DNA from: Dermatemys mawii
Taxonomy: Eukaryota; Chordata; Testudines; Dermatemydidae
Direction: 5' to 3'
NCBI GenBank assembly: GCA_007922305.1
Contig: ML677385.1
Location: 8,024,336-8,088,335 of the forward strand
Length of the DNA stretch: 64,000 nt
Under the pieces are notes generated by a model. It did not search any database and had not been told where the DNA came from. It worked only from the letters and a program-made list of their open reading frames with translations. The position numbers and the translations under genes are program-made. This document shows, piece by piece, positions 11,266 to 22,388 of the stretch (the first letter of the stretch is position 1; the number at the start of each line of letters is the position of its first letter).

Positions 11266-12703
11266 TCATTGTTTTGCCTAAAAAGCAAGTACTGTCCAAA
11301 CCCAGTCATAGATTTATTCATAGATCCAGTCAAAGATGTGTTTTAGTCATTTCTGGTTTAAATTGAGATCCCTTCCCTTTATAACTCACTTATCCTCCGC
11401 CATTCCCATGTCAAGGATCGTATATACTGAACCAATAGCATATCTTGAAAACTAGAGCCAATCAACAATTGTAAGCATCATTTTCATTCTCAGTGATCCA
11501 GAATTAGTAAAGTTTGACTACATTTATTTCAGAAGCATTTTGGCTGTAGAGCAGTGTTATTGTAGTGCTGTTCTACTGATTTTCTGTAAGGGATTTATTC
11601 CTTTCTTTTTCTTGAATTAAAATCTTTCTTTTAAGATTTTGACTGATTGTTTTCCATTGTGTAAGATCCTGGTTTTGGATAGGGCACGTCTCGCAGGATC
11701 AGGCGAGGTTTGGTTTTTTCTCTCTCAAGTTTCCCAGGGAAGGAAGAAGTTTGGGGGGCTTAGTGGAAAGGGAAAGAAGGGTCCCAAACTCCCCTTTGTC
11801 CTAGTTTTTGGATAACTGAGTTTGGTGGTGGCAGCATACCAGGTCCAGACACAGGAGAAGTCTGGGGGGAAAAGTTTTAACCTAAGCTGGTAAAATGAGC
11901 TTGGGGGGTTATTTCTTTTTTCATGCTGGTCCCCACATCTGTACCCTAGAGTTCAGAGTGGGGAGGCAATCCTGACGTGGTCGACAGTGGTGGGATCAAA
12001 TTTTGTGACCCTAAAAAGAATATTACAGAAAATATTTATTAGTTTCCCTTTTCCTTATAGATAGTGTAAACAAGCAGCTTTTCTCTAAGTTGGGAATCTA
12101 ATGACACCTCAGCAGGAAGCTGAGCAGCATCATTAGTTGCTTGGAAACCAACCCGTCTAACTAGTTTTGTTAAGCTGAGAAGCAGAAAGAGATTTATAGC
12201 TGAGGGGTTTTTGTCCTGCTGGATAGCAGAGATTAGCCCAGGTTTTTCAGCAAGAGCAGACAAGAGTTGGATAGGAAGTCGGTTGAGCTATGAATAGCTA
12301 ATAGGCTCCTTAAGTGCTAGGTAACCACCCCAGGGGGTCCCTGTGTGTGAGGGGCAGAGACTGGTCCATCCAGTTCTTTGAGGACTTGAATCAGAGTGGG
12401 GGTCTTTCTCCCTCTGCTGGTAGGATTAACACCCTGCTGAGAATTTTCCAAGTGATAAAAAGAAGGTAAACTTACTGACTACCTTACTTGATAGAAAGCT
12501 TATAGTTACAGTGAAATAAATAGCTGTGATTCATCCCATAGTCGAGTTGAACAGAGAGAGACCCAGAGAGAAACTGAAACTCAAAATCCTTTGTCTCCTG
12601 AGGAATTTCTCATTGGTCAGTTGTCCACCTTTCAGGTTACCTTTAGCTTAACCTCTTACAGGTAAACACTAATTTTCGGCTACTTTATACTTATGACAAG
12701 GGC

Positions 12704-13147
12704 ACAGTCACTTCTCCAGTGGCTGTTGGGGAGGGGACTCAGGCCCACCCACTACTCTGGGTCCCAATCCAGGGAGACCCTCTAAGTAGCAGCCATGAGC
12801 CATCTCCCTTAACTAACTGCATTTCCCTTGGCAATTTCCCCATAGCCCATCTTAATTGAGTCCTGGCAGCCGGACAGAAGCTATACCCTCATTTCTCTGG
12901 CCTCTGCCAGCAACTACCTGTCTTAGGTCTTGCAGCCAGCGTTGCTCCTTCAGTCCTTGCAAGCAGACTGAACTCACCTTGGCCCTGGAGCTCTTTTCAT
13001 ATGAGCCTGCTGGGCCCTGTTTGGCTACTCCCTGCAGCCAGCTCTAGGCAGCTTGGAGGACCTACTTACTGCTCTTCTTTTGGGATGGGTATGGCTGTAC
13101 CGGGAGGCCTCCAGCAGAGGGCCTTTGGGTCCAGTCCACCCTGTCAC
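12704..13147. mobile_element. Right half of the split interspersed repeat
   Basis: This continues the repeat seen at 8079-8647 after the inserted element and its AGGGC duplication (12699-12703). It ends near CACCCTGTCACA. The class is unassigned; it is possibly a solo LTR. Confidence 0.5.
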
Positions 13148-14289
13148 AGCAGTTACCTACTAAATTGCCAAGCTTAAAATATCAGTCTTGTCAGAATATT
13201 TTTCATGTACTGTAATAGACTAAAATTTTAGTTAGAAATACAAGACATTTTTATTGTTTCATTGCCATAGTTTGCAATAAAGTGCAGAACAACCAGCCAA
13301 ACAAGAATTGCATTTTAAATCATTATTTGGCAGTATTAAAAAGGATGGTACATCAGGACATACATTTATCACTTAGAGTAGAAAATGCTTCATAATTTTT
13401 AGAAATTCTTTTACCCTCACCACATCAATCAGTTATGCTAAATAGAAGCTATTTTTAGCTATAGTATTCTGTTACACAAGTTTTACATATTTTAATACTT
13501 TCAAGTAATTGTATTTTAACTGAATAAATATGTATATGTTTTTAAAATATGCATTTGTATTTTTTCAAGAACTGGGATCAGCCTTATCTTTTTCTCAGTA
13601 TACCTTCTAAATGTTTTCTCAGATTCTTGCTCACTGTTGGGTTTAATCAGAGCAATCTTTTATTTCAAAGTAATTTCCTGGGGCTTTAAATCTATTTTTC
13701 AGTACACTGTTATCAGTGATCCTGTTGGTTTCCTGATAATGTTCCATGGTCTATGTGCTGTAGCATTTTGTTGGTTTACATTAAAAAAAGAAGAAGAAAC
13801 TTTCTTGTGTAAGCTTAACTAGCAACCTCCTTATCACCTTTTACTTACTCTTAAGAGCTCCACTTACTATATGTATTCTGAGATTGCAAATTAATTCTCA
13901 TGTCTTCTTTATCATATTAAAAACCCATCACAAGTGAGCTTTATGATTACTTAATTTCCATTACTATACTCGTAATTGAGCTACATTTTACTGCCTTACT
14001 TATCCAGAATATTGGACAATAGAGGTAATTAAGAAGTACTTGGTTAGGGCTCTTTCACATCTCTCCTGTCAAATAAAGCTTTATTGAAAGCGTGAGTCTA
14101 CTTTGAAAAGTGATTGTATGAAAATATTATAGGTCTCTGTCTTTAGGTCTTAATTTGTATGTCAAATGTGTTCAGTTAATAAGTAAAAAGATATTAACTG
14201 CCAGCCTTGCAAACTCAACAGAATGTAAAATTCAAGGCTGGTTCTTTCCTTCTTGTGTATTAACATCAATAAGAATGGCATCAGTGTTA
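13148..14289. other. Unassigned AT-rich DNA
   Basis: No gene or classified repeat was recognised here. Confidence 0.45.
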
Positions 14290-14692
14290 TTTTCTCCTCA
14301 TAACACAAGAACTAGGGGTCACCCAATGAAGTGAGTAGGCAGAAGGTTTGAAACAAACAAAATGAAGTATTTCTTCACACAAACACAGTAAACCTGTGGA
14401 ATTCTTTGCCAGAGAATGTTGTGAAAATCAAGACTATAATAGGGTTCAAAAAAGACCTAGATAAGTTCATGGAGAATAGGTCCATCAATGGCTATTAGCC
14501 AAGATGGGCAGGGATAGAGTCCCTAGCCTTTGTTTGCCAGAATCTGGGAATGGCTGACAGGGGATGGATCACTTGATGATTACTTGTTCATTCCCTCTGA
14601 AGCACCTGGCGTTGGCCACTGTCAGCAGACAGGATACTGAGCTAGATGAACCTTTGGCCTGACCCTATGTGGCCATTTTTATATTCTTATCA
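14290..14692 (+). mobile_element. CR1 LINE 3' end
   Basis: Well-preserved reptile CR1 3' text appears in order: 'AAGTATTTCTTCACACAAAC', 'GTTCATGGAGAATAGGTCC', 'ATCAATGGCTATTAGCC', 'GACAGGATACTGAGCTAGAT' and a terminal TATATTCTTAT. This is 5'-truncated, as is usual for LINE insertions, and retains only the end of ORF2 and the 3' UTR. Confidence 0.9.
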
Positions 14693-16443
14693 AGAAAACT
14701 ACACTTGTTCGGTGCTTTATTCAGAAACCAGTGTACAGGTCTGCAGCTCAGTGTATCTAGAAGAAGCTCACACATCTTGACAGCATGCTGCCTGTTAGGC
14801 ATTCACACCCAGAACACATCATGATAGACCATTAAGGTTTCAAGCCTGCTTCACCAGTGAAGACTTTAAGGCACAGGCATTAGCATGTGTGAGTGGTTCA
14901 GATTGGCGATCTAGGTTCTTGGTGACCTATTTTGGCACTGAAACTGTCAGCCACTAAATGAGTGAAACCTTTAACACTATCTTTTGCTTTGGCCCTGCCA
15001 TTGGCACCATCCTGTGGGAGAAACTCTGACACCAGGCCTTTGACACTGGTGACTCAGTTGGCACTGGTGATGTCCACTCCTCATTATAGATCACCTTTGG
15101 CACCACGTGCTCTAAGCCTTCAGCTTCCTTTGGTTCAGGACTGGAATGCTGTCAAAGTCATCTTGCATTCTGTGATCTCAATGGACAACATATAATCAAG
15201 GTGGTACTACTCACTTCTCTCTCACAAATGGCAAAGCACAGAGATCCGTGAAGAAGAACAAAAGGACAGTTACTGGTGGTTGTTCTAATTTGAAAGTCAC
15301 CTTTGTGCATTCACACTTTTTGCCCATTCTTCCATCTACCTCAACGTTGTTCTCTGACTGTTTTGTGTTTTGTGACTTCAGTTCCAGGGAATACCAGTCC
15401 TTCATGAGTGAATGCATAGAGACGAACTCTCAAAGGCTAGCAGTTACCATTATGGAACCTTTTGGTTTTTTTTTTTAAACCAAATATGACATTGTTGACA
15501 CCAGTGCCTTGTATTGAAGCTGACAGTGTCACCTGGGCAATGAGGTAGACAGATGTTACCATGTGGAATTTAGTAAACAATTCTGTTGATGATCCACACA
15601 AGAAGGAATTGAGTTTGACGTATATTCCCTGCAATGTTGGTCTTGCAGGGCAGATGCAAAAAGCAGTAAAAACTTATCTTGGCTGCTGTCGTAAATAGAT
15701 TCAATTCCACATGTCATAAATAGATCCACTGAGTGGGAAGTTGATATTTTTATATTTACTTTTCGGGGTAGAATCACCATTTAAAACTTAAACTATTAGC
15801 CACATTGTATTGACATTATATTTTTGTAACTTTTTAATATAATTATCAGAATATTGCTTTTATTTGGAAATATCATTTTTACTAATCTATTTGTGATACA
15901 TTTGTATATGTGCAGTCCCGATTCTTTCAAATATCTGTTATCCAGAAGAAGATTTTCTGCTCTGCAGGGTAAATTCCATTCTCTAGCACTGAGTTACTAT
16001 AAAAACGACATTCTTTTCCTAAAGGTCAGTAGAATTTGTAAAGGCCCAAGACTAAATAATTATTTTAGCCAATTTAAGCTATAGTTTACCTTTAGTATAC
16101 TTGCTGTTCATCTCTAGCAATACAATGTTAATTATGGAGCGGAGCGGGGGAAATAGAATTACTATCTGGCATTTTAAAAATTTAAAACCTGTTGTTTATG
16201 AAAGACTCACTGGGTATTATAGGTATAATAAATAAATATCAAATGGAGGATTTTTAGATCAGTTAGGTAAAGCAGAAATGTTGCAGAAGAGCTGCAGGGT
16301 TTTAGGGTTCACATATCTGACAAACTCTAATTTATTTGTATATTCTCTTGAGATTACAGAACATTTTTGCAATTTTTAAGCTGAAACTTAAAATTGTGCT
16401 TTAAAGAAAAAATTGTACCAGACTAAATTCCAGTATGGGTGAG
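14693..16443. other. Unassigned DNA
   Basis: Region 14930-15480 has a slightly higher GC content and recurring 'TTGGCACTG/TTTGGCACC' words. It may be an old retroelement fragment (a DIRS/gag-like origin was considered), but no domain can be read. The rest is AT-rich and featureless. Confidence 0.35.
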
Positions 16444-17237
16444 TGTGACGAGGTGGGCTAGGCTCTGAGGCCCCTGCTGGAGGCCTTATGGCCCTGCCAT
16501 ACCACGCCCCAGAAAAGGGCAGTAAAGAGGTTCCTCGTAGAGTTGCTGTGTGGGAAGCAGTCAGTCAGGGCCCAGAAGGTCAGTATAAGAAGAGCTGCAG
16601 GGCCAGAGTGAGTTCAGTTCCTTGCTAGAGCTGGAGGACAGTGGATGGTGCTCCAGGATCACCACTGGGACTCCACTAGGACAAGGCCCTGAGGTAAGGG
16701 TGAAGAATGTGCAGGAACCATGGGGAAGTGGCCCAGGGAATTAGAGCAGCAGTGCAATTTAGATAAAGGGTCACAGTGACAGCTGCTATCTAGAAGGTCC
16801 CTAGGCTGGGGCCTGGTGTAGTGGACAGCCCCGGGTCCCATCCAACCCCTCGCCCCCTGCTCCCTTAGTTGCTGGGGCAAGTGACCTGCACTTTGAGACA
16901 TCCCAGAAGGGAGCATAACTGTAGTGGCCCAGCTGAAGAGCCAGGACCAGAATGGCCCTGAGAGGGTGAAGACATTGCCTCCAGGGAAAGGAGTCTGGGG
17001 CACTGCTCTATTGCAGAGCAGGGACAAACTGAAAGAAACATCACAGAGGGCACTGAGAGAGGCCCCTGTTGATCTTGTACCCTGGAAGGGGTTTGCTTTG
17101 CTTTTAATACGGACAGATAGTGTGTGATTTAGCCAGAGGGCTGAGTCAGTGCAGACCACCACAAATAGGTAGAGAGAGAGTGCAGGCACACACTCTGCCA
17201 GGGAGTTCTTGCGAGAGGTGAGTTCAACCCTGTTACA
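16444..17237. mobile_element. Solo-LTR-like element, TSD GTGAG
   Basis: The 794-bp unit begins TGTGACGAGGTGGG and ends AACCCTGTTACA. It is flanked by a perfect 5-bp duplication GTGAG (16439-16443 and 17238-17242). The TG...CA ends plus 5-bp TSD fit a solo long terminal repeat. The interior shares blocks in order with 37624-38221, for example 'AAGGCCCTGAGGTAAGGGTG' and 'GGTCCCTAGGCTGGGGCC'. ORFs across it are not related to known proteins. Confidence 0.8.
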
Positions 17238-17702
17238 GTGAGCAACATCCTATAGTCACCCAAAAATATTTAACCAAAGCCTTCCGATTCATCCTCTCTG
17301 CCCTATTTTTTTAGGAGGTCTGTTGAAAACAAGTTGGATCTAAATACTAGATTAGATCTTGCAGCTCGATCTATTAGGTAGAAAAGCCCTAACAAATTAT
17401 TGAGGCATTTCTAAGTAAAAGTCATATAACAGAACTTCAGTTAAGAGGAATAGGAGGAGGTAAAGGAGAATCTAAGTAGGGACATCTCTGAGAATCTGGG
17501 TTTTCTGTAGTCAGCTGTTGAGGACCAAGTCTGAATGGCCCAAGGTTTAGTGTGTGACTTTATCTCATTTTTCCCCCAAACTCCTACACTATGTAAATGA
17601 GACTCAAGTGGGGGTGGATCAGAGAATAAATAGTGGCTGAACTGATCTGATTTTGAGGTGCCTTTTTTTTGGATGTCTAGCTTTAGATTCAGTCTGGGCA
17701 TA
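17238..17702. other. Unassigned DNA
   Basis: No gene or classified repeat was recognised between the GTGAG-flanked element and the TIR element at 17703. Confidence 0.4.
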
Positions 17703-18609
17703 CAGTAATGCCTCACTTAACACTGTAGTTATATTCCTGAAAAATGGGACTTCAAGCAAAATGATGTTAAGCAAATCCAATTTCCCCATAAGAATAAATG
17801 TAAATGGGAGCCGGGGGTGGTTAGGTTCCAGGGAAATTTTTTTTTGCCAAACAAAAGGTATTTTATACATTTTAAACAATTTTAAAGAAACAATTTAATA
17901 CTACAATCATCATTGCTGAGTATGATGAAGCTTGGTTGAGGTGGTGGAGTTAGAGAGTGGAAGAGAGTGGATTGCCCGGCTGCTCCTCTTTCTGTTATTG
18001 CTGAACTTTCTGAACTCGAAAAAACACACCTAGAGAGTGTTGTTTTGTTTACCTTTTTTTTTTTTTCTTTTTTTTTTTGGTAAATTTCTTTATAGGAAAT
18101 TATTAGATGACCAACTCTCCTAATCACTTTGGAGCTGTCAAGATCGTCATCACTCAGGATTTGCAAGCCAGCCTTAACCTGCCTCTTCTCCCTCCCCCCC
18201 CTTTATTATGCACACTGTGTCCTCGCTCCTCCTCACTCCCTCCTCTGCCTCCTGCCCGCAATAATCAGCTGGTTTGCCGCGTTCAGGAGGCAGGAGGGAG
18301 AGGGGAAGAGTGAGGATGAGGTGCGCAGGCTCCCTCTCACTCCCCTGCCTTCTGAATGTCGCAAACCAGCAGATTGCTGTGGGGAGAGCAGGGGGAAGTG
18401 CTGATCCGCAGGGTCTGCCAGTGGGTGGGAGGTGCTGGGGGGGGACATAGGGGACCTAATGGGAGGCTGCCAGCTGTGGACAAAGCAGGCAGACAAACAA
18501 TGTTATAGTGAAGCATTGCACAACTTTAAACAGAGCATGTTCTGTAATGGAGCACGTATGTAAGATCAAAACAACGTTAAGCGAGAGGACATTAAGTGGG
18601 GAATTACTA
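17703..18609. mobile_element. Tc1/mariner-like non-autonomous element (907 bp), TA target site
   Basis: The left end CAGTAATGCCTCACTTAACA and the reverse complement of the right end (TAGTAATTCCCCACTTAATG) form a terminal inverted repeat. The inverted similarity continues through the motif 'TTAAGC'. TA dinucleotides lie on both sides (17701-17702 and 18610-18611). The internal poly-T (about 18052-18079) and GC-rich filler have no coding capacity. Confidence 0.75.
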
Positions 18610-18689
18610 TAATTTTCAGACGTGTAGTGCACCAACAACTTCAGTGTAAATTAGTGGGAACTATTTTTGCTCAGCACTTCTGCAAAGCA

Positions 18690-19290
18690 AAAAATGGGCA
18701 CCCACAATCATGAGGTATCTTCATCCAATAAAGATGTTTCTAGTGACGTCCCCCAGTAATCTACTTGTGGTCTAAAAGAAAATATAAAAACATTGTTGGT
18801 GAATTTTGAAGTTGCCAAAAATTAAGGAAATAATAAGGGTGGGTCCGTTCTACAGAGTAACTTAGATTGATTGGTCAGTTGGGATCCCCTGAACAATATG
18901 CATTTTAATATAACCACTGCAAAGTCGTATCTCTTGGAACAAAGAATATAGATTATACTTACTGGACAGGGGCTATATTTTGTAAGGCTATCTCTGTGAA
19001 AGGAACTTAATGGTCATGATGGATAATCAACTGATATAGCTTGAAGTATGTAACCCTTAGATATATACATGGGAATGTTGAGTAGAAATAGGAAGGTGAT
19101 ATTACCACGGTTTATAGCATTACTGAAACCATTACTAGAATGCTGTGTTCAGTTCTGTTGTCCACACTTCAAAAAGGAGGTTGATGGAAAGAGTTACAAG
19201 ACTGATTTGAAGTCTGACAAACCTGCTTTACAGTGAGAGACTAAAGAAGGAGAGAACATGGAAACAAGTAGAAACTCTGTAATCCTGTGC
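18690..19290 (+). mobile_element. CR1 LINE ORF2 3' fragment
   Basis: The order of CR1 ORF2 phrases is kept: 'CCCCAGTAATCTACTTGTGG', 'ATGGATAATCAACTGATATA' and 'TGTTCAGTTCTGTTGTCCAC' followed by 'ACTTCAAAAAGGAGGTTGA'. Stops and indels break any frame, so this is a dead copy. Confidence 0.75.
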
Positions 19291-21064
19291 AGAGATTAAT
19301 TATAAGAGAATTAAAAAAAATACAGTGCAGTTGAGGTGAAGTCAATGCAGAATTTAAAAAGAAAGAATAGAATGAATAATGTGGATGGATAGAAAAAAAA
19401 ATTAGCTTGTCTGTTAGATGGAAATTGGTGTCCCTACATCTGATGGGGCAGCCTATATAGCTTGTGATCTTGCACACGATTACCAAAAACTCAAAGCTGC
19501 TATTCCAGTTCACTAGGGAAAACTGACACCCACTTTTCCCCAAATAAAATAAAACCTGCTTGTTTCTGAGAAGAAAATTGTTAGTCCAGAGACCAATTTG
19601 TGCAGGAGCCTAGATACTATAGAACCTGTGCTAGTGCTGTCTGAAACCTGAATACTAAATGAGTCCTCAGAATGCAGAACTAATAGTACGTGGGCGGTTC
19701 ACCAAGGTACTCTTTCAAGTGGAAGGGACGGGGTCTGTAGGCGCTAGAACATAACGCTGGCAGGGGCTTTGAGCAATTGAAGTAGAAATGTGCACAAAAG
19801 CTTGATAGGTAGAGATGGATACATTTTGATATTTGATGAATCCACAGGTACTTTAGCATACTAAACAGACGCTGCACAGAGCATGTTTTTGTTCCATTTT
19901 GTTCCAAACTCTCTTGAACACAGTCACTTGCCTTTAAAGAACTTAAACTTGAACTCCTAGCATAGACCAAAAAGCCTTTTGCATTCCATAGAATAGGTGC
20001 CAACATTTAAAATACAGGGTCACGTGAAATAAGCAAAGGTTAGCAATGGAGTAAGGTTAGATACTATATAATAAGACTCTGAGAATATCATTTGGTATGT
20101 CACACTGAAGCCTAAAATATCTGAGTCACTATGAAGTGATGGAAACAGCTACAAGCATGATTAAGAGCTCTTTTTGTTCAGAATATCACCAGGTTGAATG
20201 ATCACTGAGATTTGTAGTCTGTTACCATCCGGTTTTTAAGTCTGTAGCCATTTTGACTTTACCAATTACACCTTGCAGTATACAGCTACATCAAGACATG
20301 TATCGGTGTCACACCAAGAATCCAGGACCATTGTGACGTCAGAGATAACTCGGCCAATGATCACCCTCACACTACAGATAACGTGGGTGCAACCATTTCA
20401 TTCAGTGTATGGGAGAGACAGCACAGATGGTGGATTACTTGGTCCAGTTGCCATCTCCACAAATCAGCACAATTCTCCCAGCACAACCTCCCCTGACACT
20501 GATCAACACAGCTGTCCATGCAGCATAACCAGCCAGCGGATAGATCATAGATTTGCTCCCCTTTTTCTGCCTGACCTTCATCTTTCCTTCTAGGGCACAA
20601 CTTCCCCACTCCCCCAGCCAAGCAGCCTAACCCCTTACTCATGATCCCCTAAACCCACTCCCTCCAAATTTGAGAGTTTGGGGTTATTGTGTGCATTCAT
20701 CAAATAGTCCGCAAAGCTGGGGTGGAAGGTGCGCCCAGGCCATGGCTGCATAACCTTTTGGCTGGGAACATGAGTGGTGTTGGGATCTGGTGCACTAGAG
20801 TTTCATGTCACTCACTCGTATTTGGCCCTGCCAGCTCTCCAAACACCCAGGCCAAATCTGAATGTGTGACATTGAACCCTGACACATAAGTTTGCAGTGA
20901 CACTTAGGTTTGGCCTGACCAAAAAGTGGTGAGGCTGTGGTCCAGGTGTCCCTCTTGGCTCTGTGGCCTGTGATCAGCACACGCAGTAACTGCAAACACC
21001 CACAGCCCATCACCACAGCATGCTGCCCTTGTTCATCACCTGCACAAATGAACGCAACTCTCCC
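19291..21064. other. Unassigned; CA-rich repetitive block from about 20440
   Basis: The block at 20440-21060 contains recurring words such as 'CACAA.TC.CACAATTCTCCC' (about 20458), resembling 'CAC.AATGAACGCAACTCTCCC' near 21043. No gene was recognised. Confidence 0.35.
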
Positions 21065-21475
21065 AGTGCAACCCCATGTAATAGGGCAGTCTGTCCCTTT
21101 AAGAGGGAGGTGGGCTAGAGAGCAGCTGGTCCTCTGCTGGAGGGAAGCCCAGCAGGCAGGTACTGGGAATCAGCTGATGCAGCTAAACAGCTGATAATTA
21201 CTGTGTCTGACTCCCAGCTGGCTTATATAAATGAGAGCACCAGTTCCATGAGGAATACGCTCTCCTGTGACTGCAGCAGAAGGCTATGAGAGGGGAAGCA
21301 GGCCCTGCAGAAACCACTAGGTTGGGGAAGGTCCACCCCTCTTACCTGCCAAAGGGCCTTACAGTCTTACAGTTAAGAACAGGACTATAGCTTTGGTGGT
21401 GATTGTTTCATTTTTCCCTTTGTGAGTGTTTTAAAGAGTAAACTGAGATCTGGAGAAAAGAATACAAATGGAACC
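21065..21475 (+). mobile_element. Unclassified LTR-like repeat, interrupting a CA-rich block
   Basis: It contains a TATATAAA-like TATA box in 'GGCTTATATAAATGAGAGC' followed by GC-rich text. This resembles an LTR promoter and leader. Similar CA-rich DNA lies on both sides, so it may be an insertion. Ends are not defined and no TSD was confirmed. Confidence 0.35.
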
Positions 21476-22174
21476 AGATGTGGATTTTTGTCCCAGTCTG
21501 GGGATTAGGTCCATCAGCCTACATCCCCTACATCCAAATCTACACAATCACCACACACAACACAATCAGCATGTACAGTAGCCCCCAAAACACAATAGCC
21601 CCGCACCATAGCACACATCTCTCATTCGCTACCTGCACAGTGTTGAACTTGCTTACCTAAGTCATATGTACTCCAGGTCCTTTTCACTTCTAGTCACGCG
21701 TCTGATTGAATGTTTTGTCTCTTTGTCTAGAGTCTTTTATAAAATTGGAAATAAAAACCCAACTAGGAAAATGGAAGAAAAAGCATTTTACATTTTGAAC
21801 TACATAGATGTAAAATGTTTTGTGTTTTTTTGAACTATTTCAGCATTAAAATTGTCCAGCAGGAGATGGAAATGCATCTGTGCACTGAAATAAAGTGCAC
21901 TGAAAAATCATTCTTAAAATGAAAGGCATTGTATTACATCTTGATACCTAATTTAGGACCTGTATCAAAAACTAATAAAAGAGTTCTATAGCTTCTCCTG
22001 ACAAGATTTGACAATATAGGCTGCCTGCTGTTATATTTTTAAAGAATGTCCAATAAAAAAGGTTTGATTTTATTTTTCCAGTGAATGGATTAAAAAGTTT
22101 TCTGTAGAAATACTGTGAAAAGTATTTGGAGTTACCAGCTTTCTTCTGATAAATGTTTTTTTACAGGTAATATA
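21476..22174. other. CA-rich low-complexity then AT-rich unassigned DNA
   Basis: Region 21510-21650 is rich in CACAA words. The remainder is AT-rich with no recognised feature. Confidence 0.4.
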
Positions 22175-22388
22175 CAGGTTTGTCGCGTCTTGCGCGAGGG
22201 TTCCGTTCTGCGGTTACCGTGTAAAGCGGAAACCGCGTATAGCCAGAACCCACTGACTTCAATGGGAGGTGAAATTACGCCCCATGCAGGAAGTTTAAAT
22301 TTTTTTCTCCTTTGTTTTTTTTTGTTTTTGCGAACCACGTAAAGCGGAAATCGTGTAAGTTGAATCAGCGTAAGACGCGACATGCCTG
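22175..22388. mobile_element. Short Tc1/mariner-type MITE (copy 1 of 2), TA target
   Basis: The 214-bp element starts CAGGTTTGTCGCGTCTTGCG and ends CGTAAGACGCGACATGCCTG, forming a clear terminal inverted repeat with TA on both sides. It is about 80-85% identical by eye to 62334-62545 across its whole length, including 'AGCCAGAACCCACTGACTTC'. The inner 'GTAAAGCGGAAACCGCG' words make further inverted pairs. Confidence 0.85.

Larger units (their letters stand above)
9007..11556 (-). mobile_element. Putative 2.5-kb autonomous DNA transposon nested in the larger element
   Basis: This segment interrupts the collinearity between the 8648-11976 unit and its relative at 30654-31450, and it contains the 564-codon ORF. 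The left end CACTAGTCTACA and the reverse complement of the right end CACTGCTCTACA match at 10 of 12 bases. Slightly further in, GCTTCAGAGATAAAATG and GCTTCTGAAATAAATG also match. TTATTG occurs on both outer sides (about 8997-9002 and 11557-11562), offset by a few bases on the left, so the target duplication is only tentative. The superfamily is not assigned. Confidence 0.55.
8648..12698. mobile_element. 4.05-kb rearranged mobile element with about 260-bp inverted ends, TSD AGGGC
   Basis: The element begins TGTCATAAGTATAAAGTAG and ends CTACTTTATACTTATGACA. The similarity of the two ends in inverted orientation extends over about 260 bp (8648-8912 against 12439-12698). A perfect 5-bp duplication AGGGC flanks it (8643-8647 and 12699-12703). 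Inside, 8648 to about 9000 and about 11560-11976 match in order the left and right parts of the 797-bp element at 30654-31450. This suggests an LTR-like unit interrupted by the ORF-bearing segment 9007-11556. A 'leader' of about 460 bp (11977-12438), starting just after CCTGACG with TGG, separates that unit from the inverted end. It could be a rearranged LTR retroelement or an unusual DNA transposon. The TG...CA ends and 5-bp TSD fit the former; the long inverted ends fit the latter. Confidence 0.75.

Noticed and set aside
14930..15480. Possible DIRS gag-like segment with TTGGCACTG words
   Set aside because: Translation shows frequent stops and no Cys motif; the resemblance is too weak to annotate.
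16659..17189. 176-codon minus-strand ORF
   Set aside because: Completely inside the GTGAG-flanked LTR-like element and without retroviral protein motifs.
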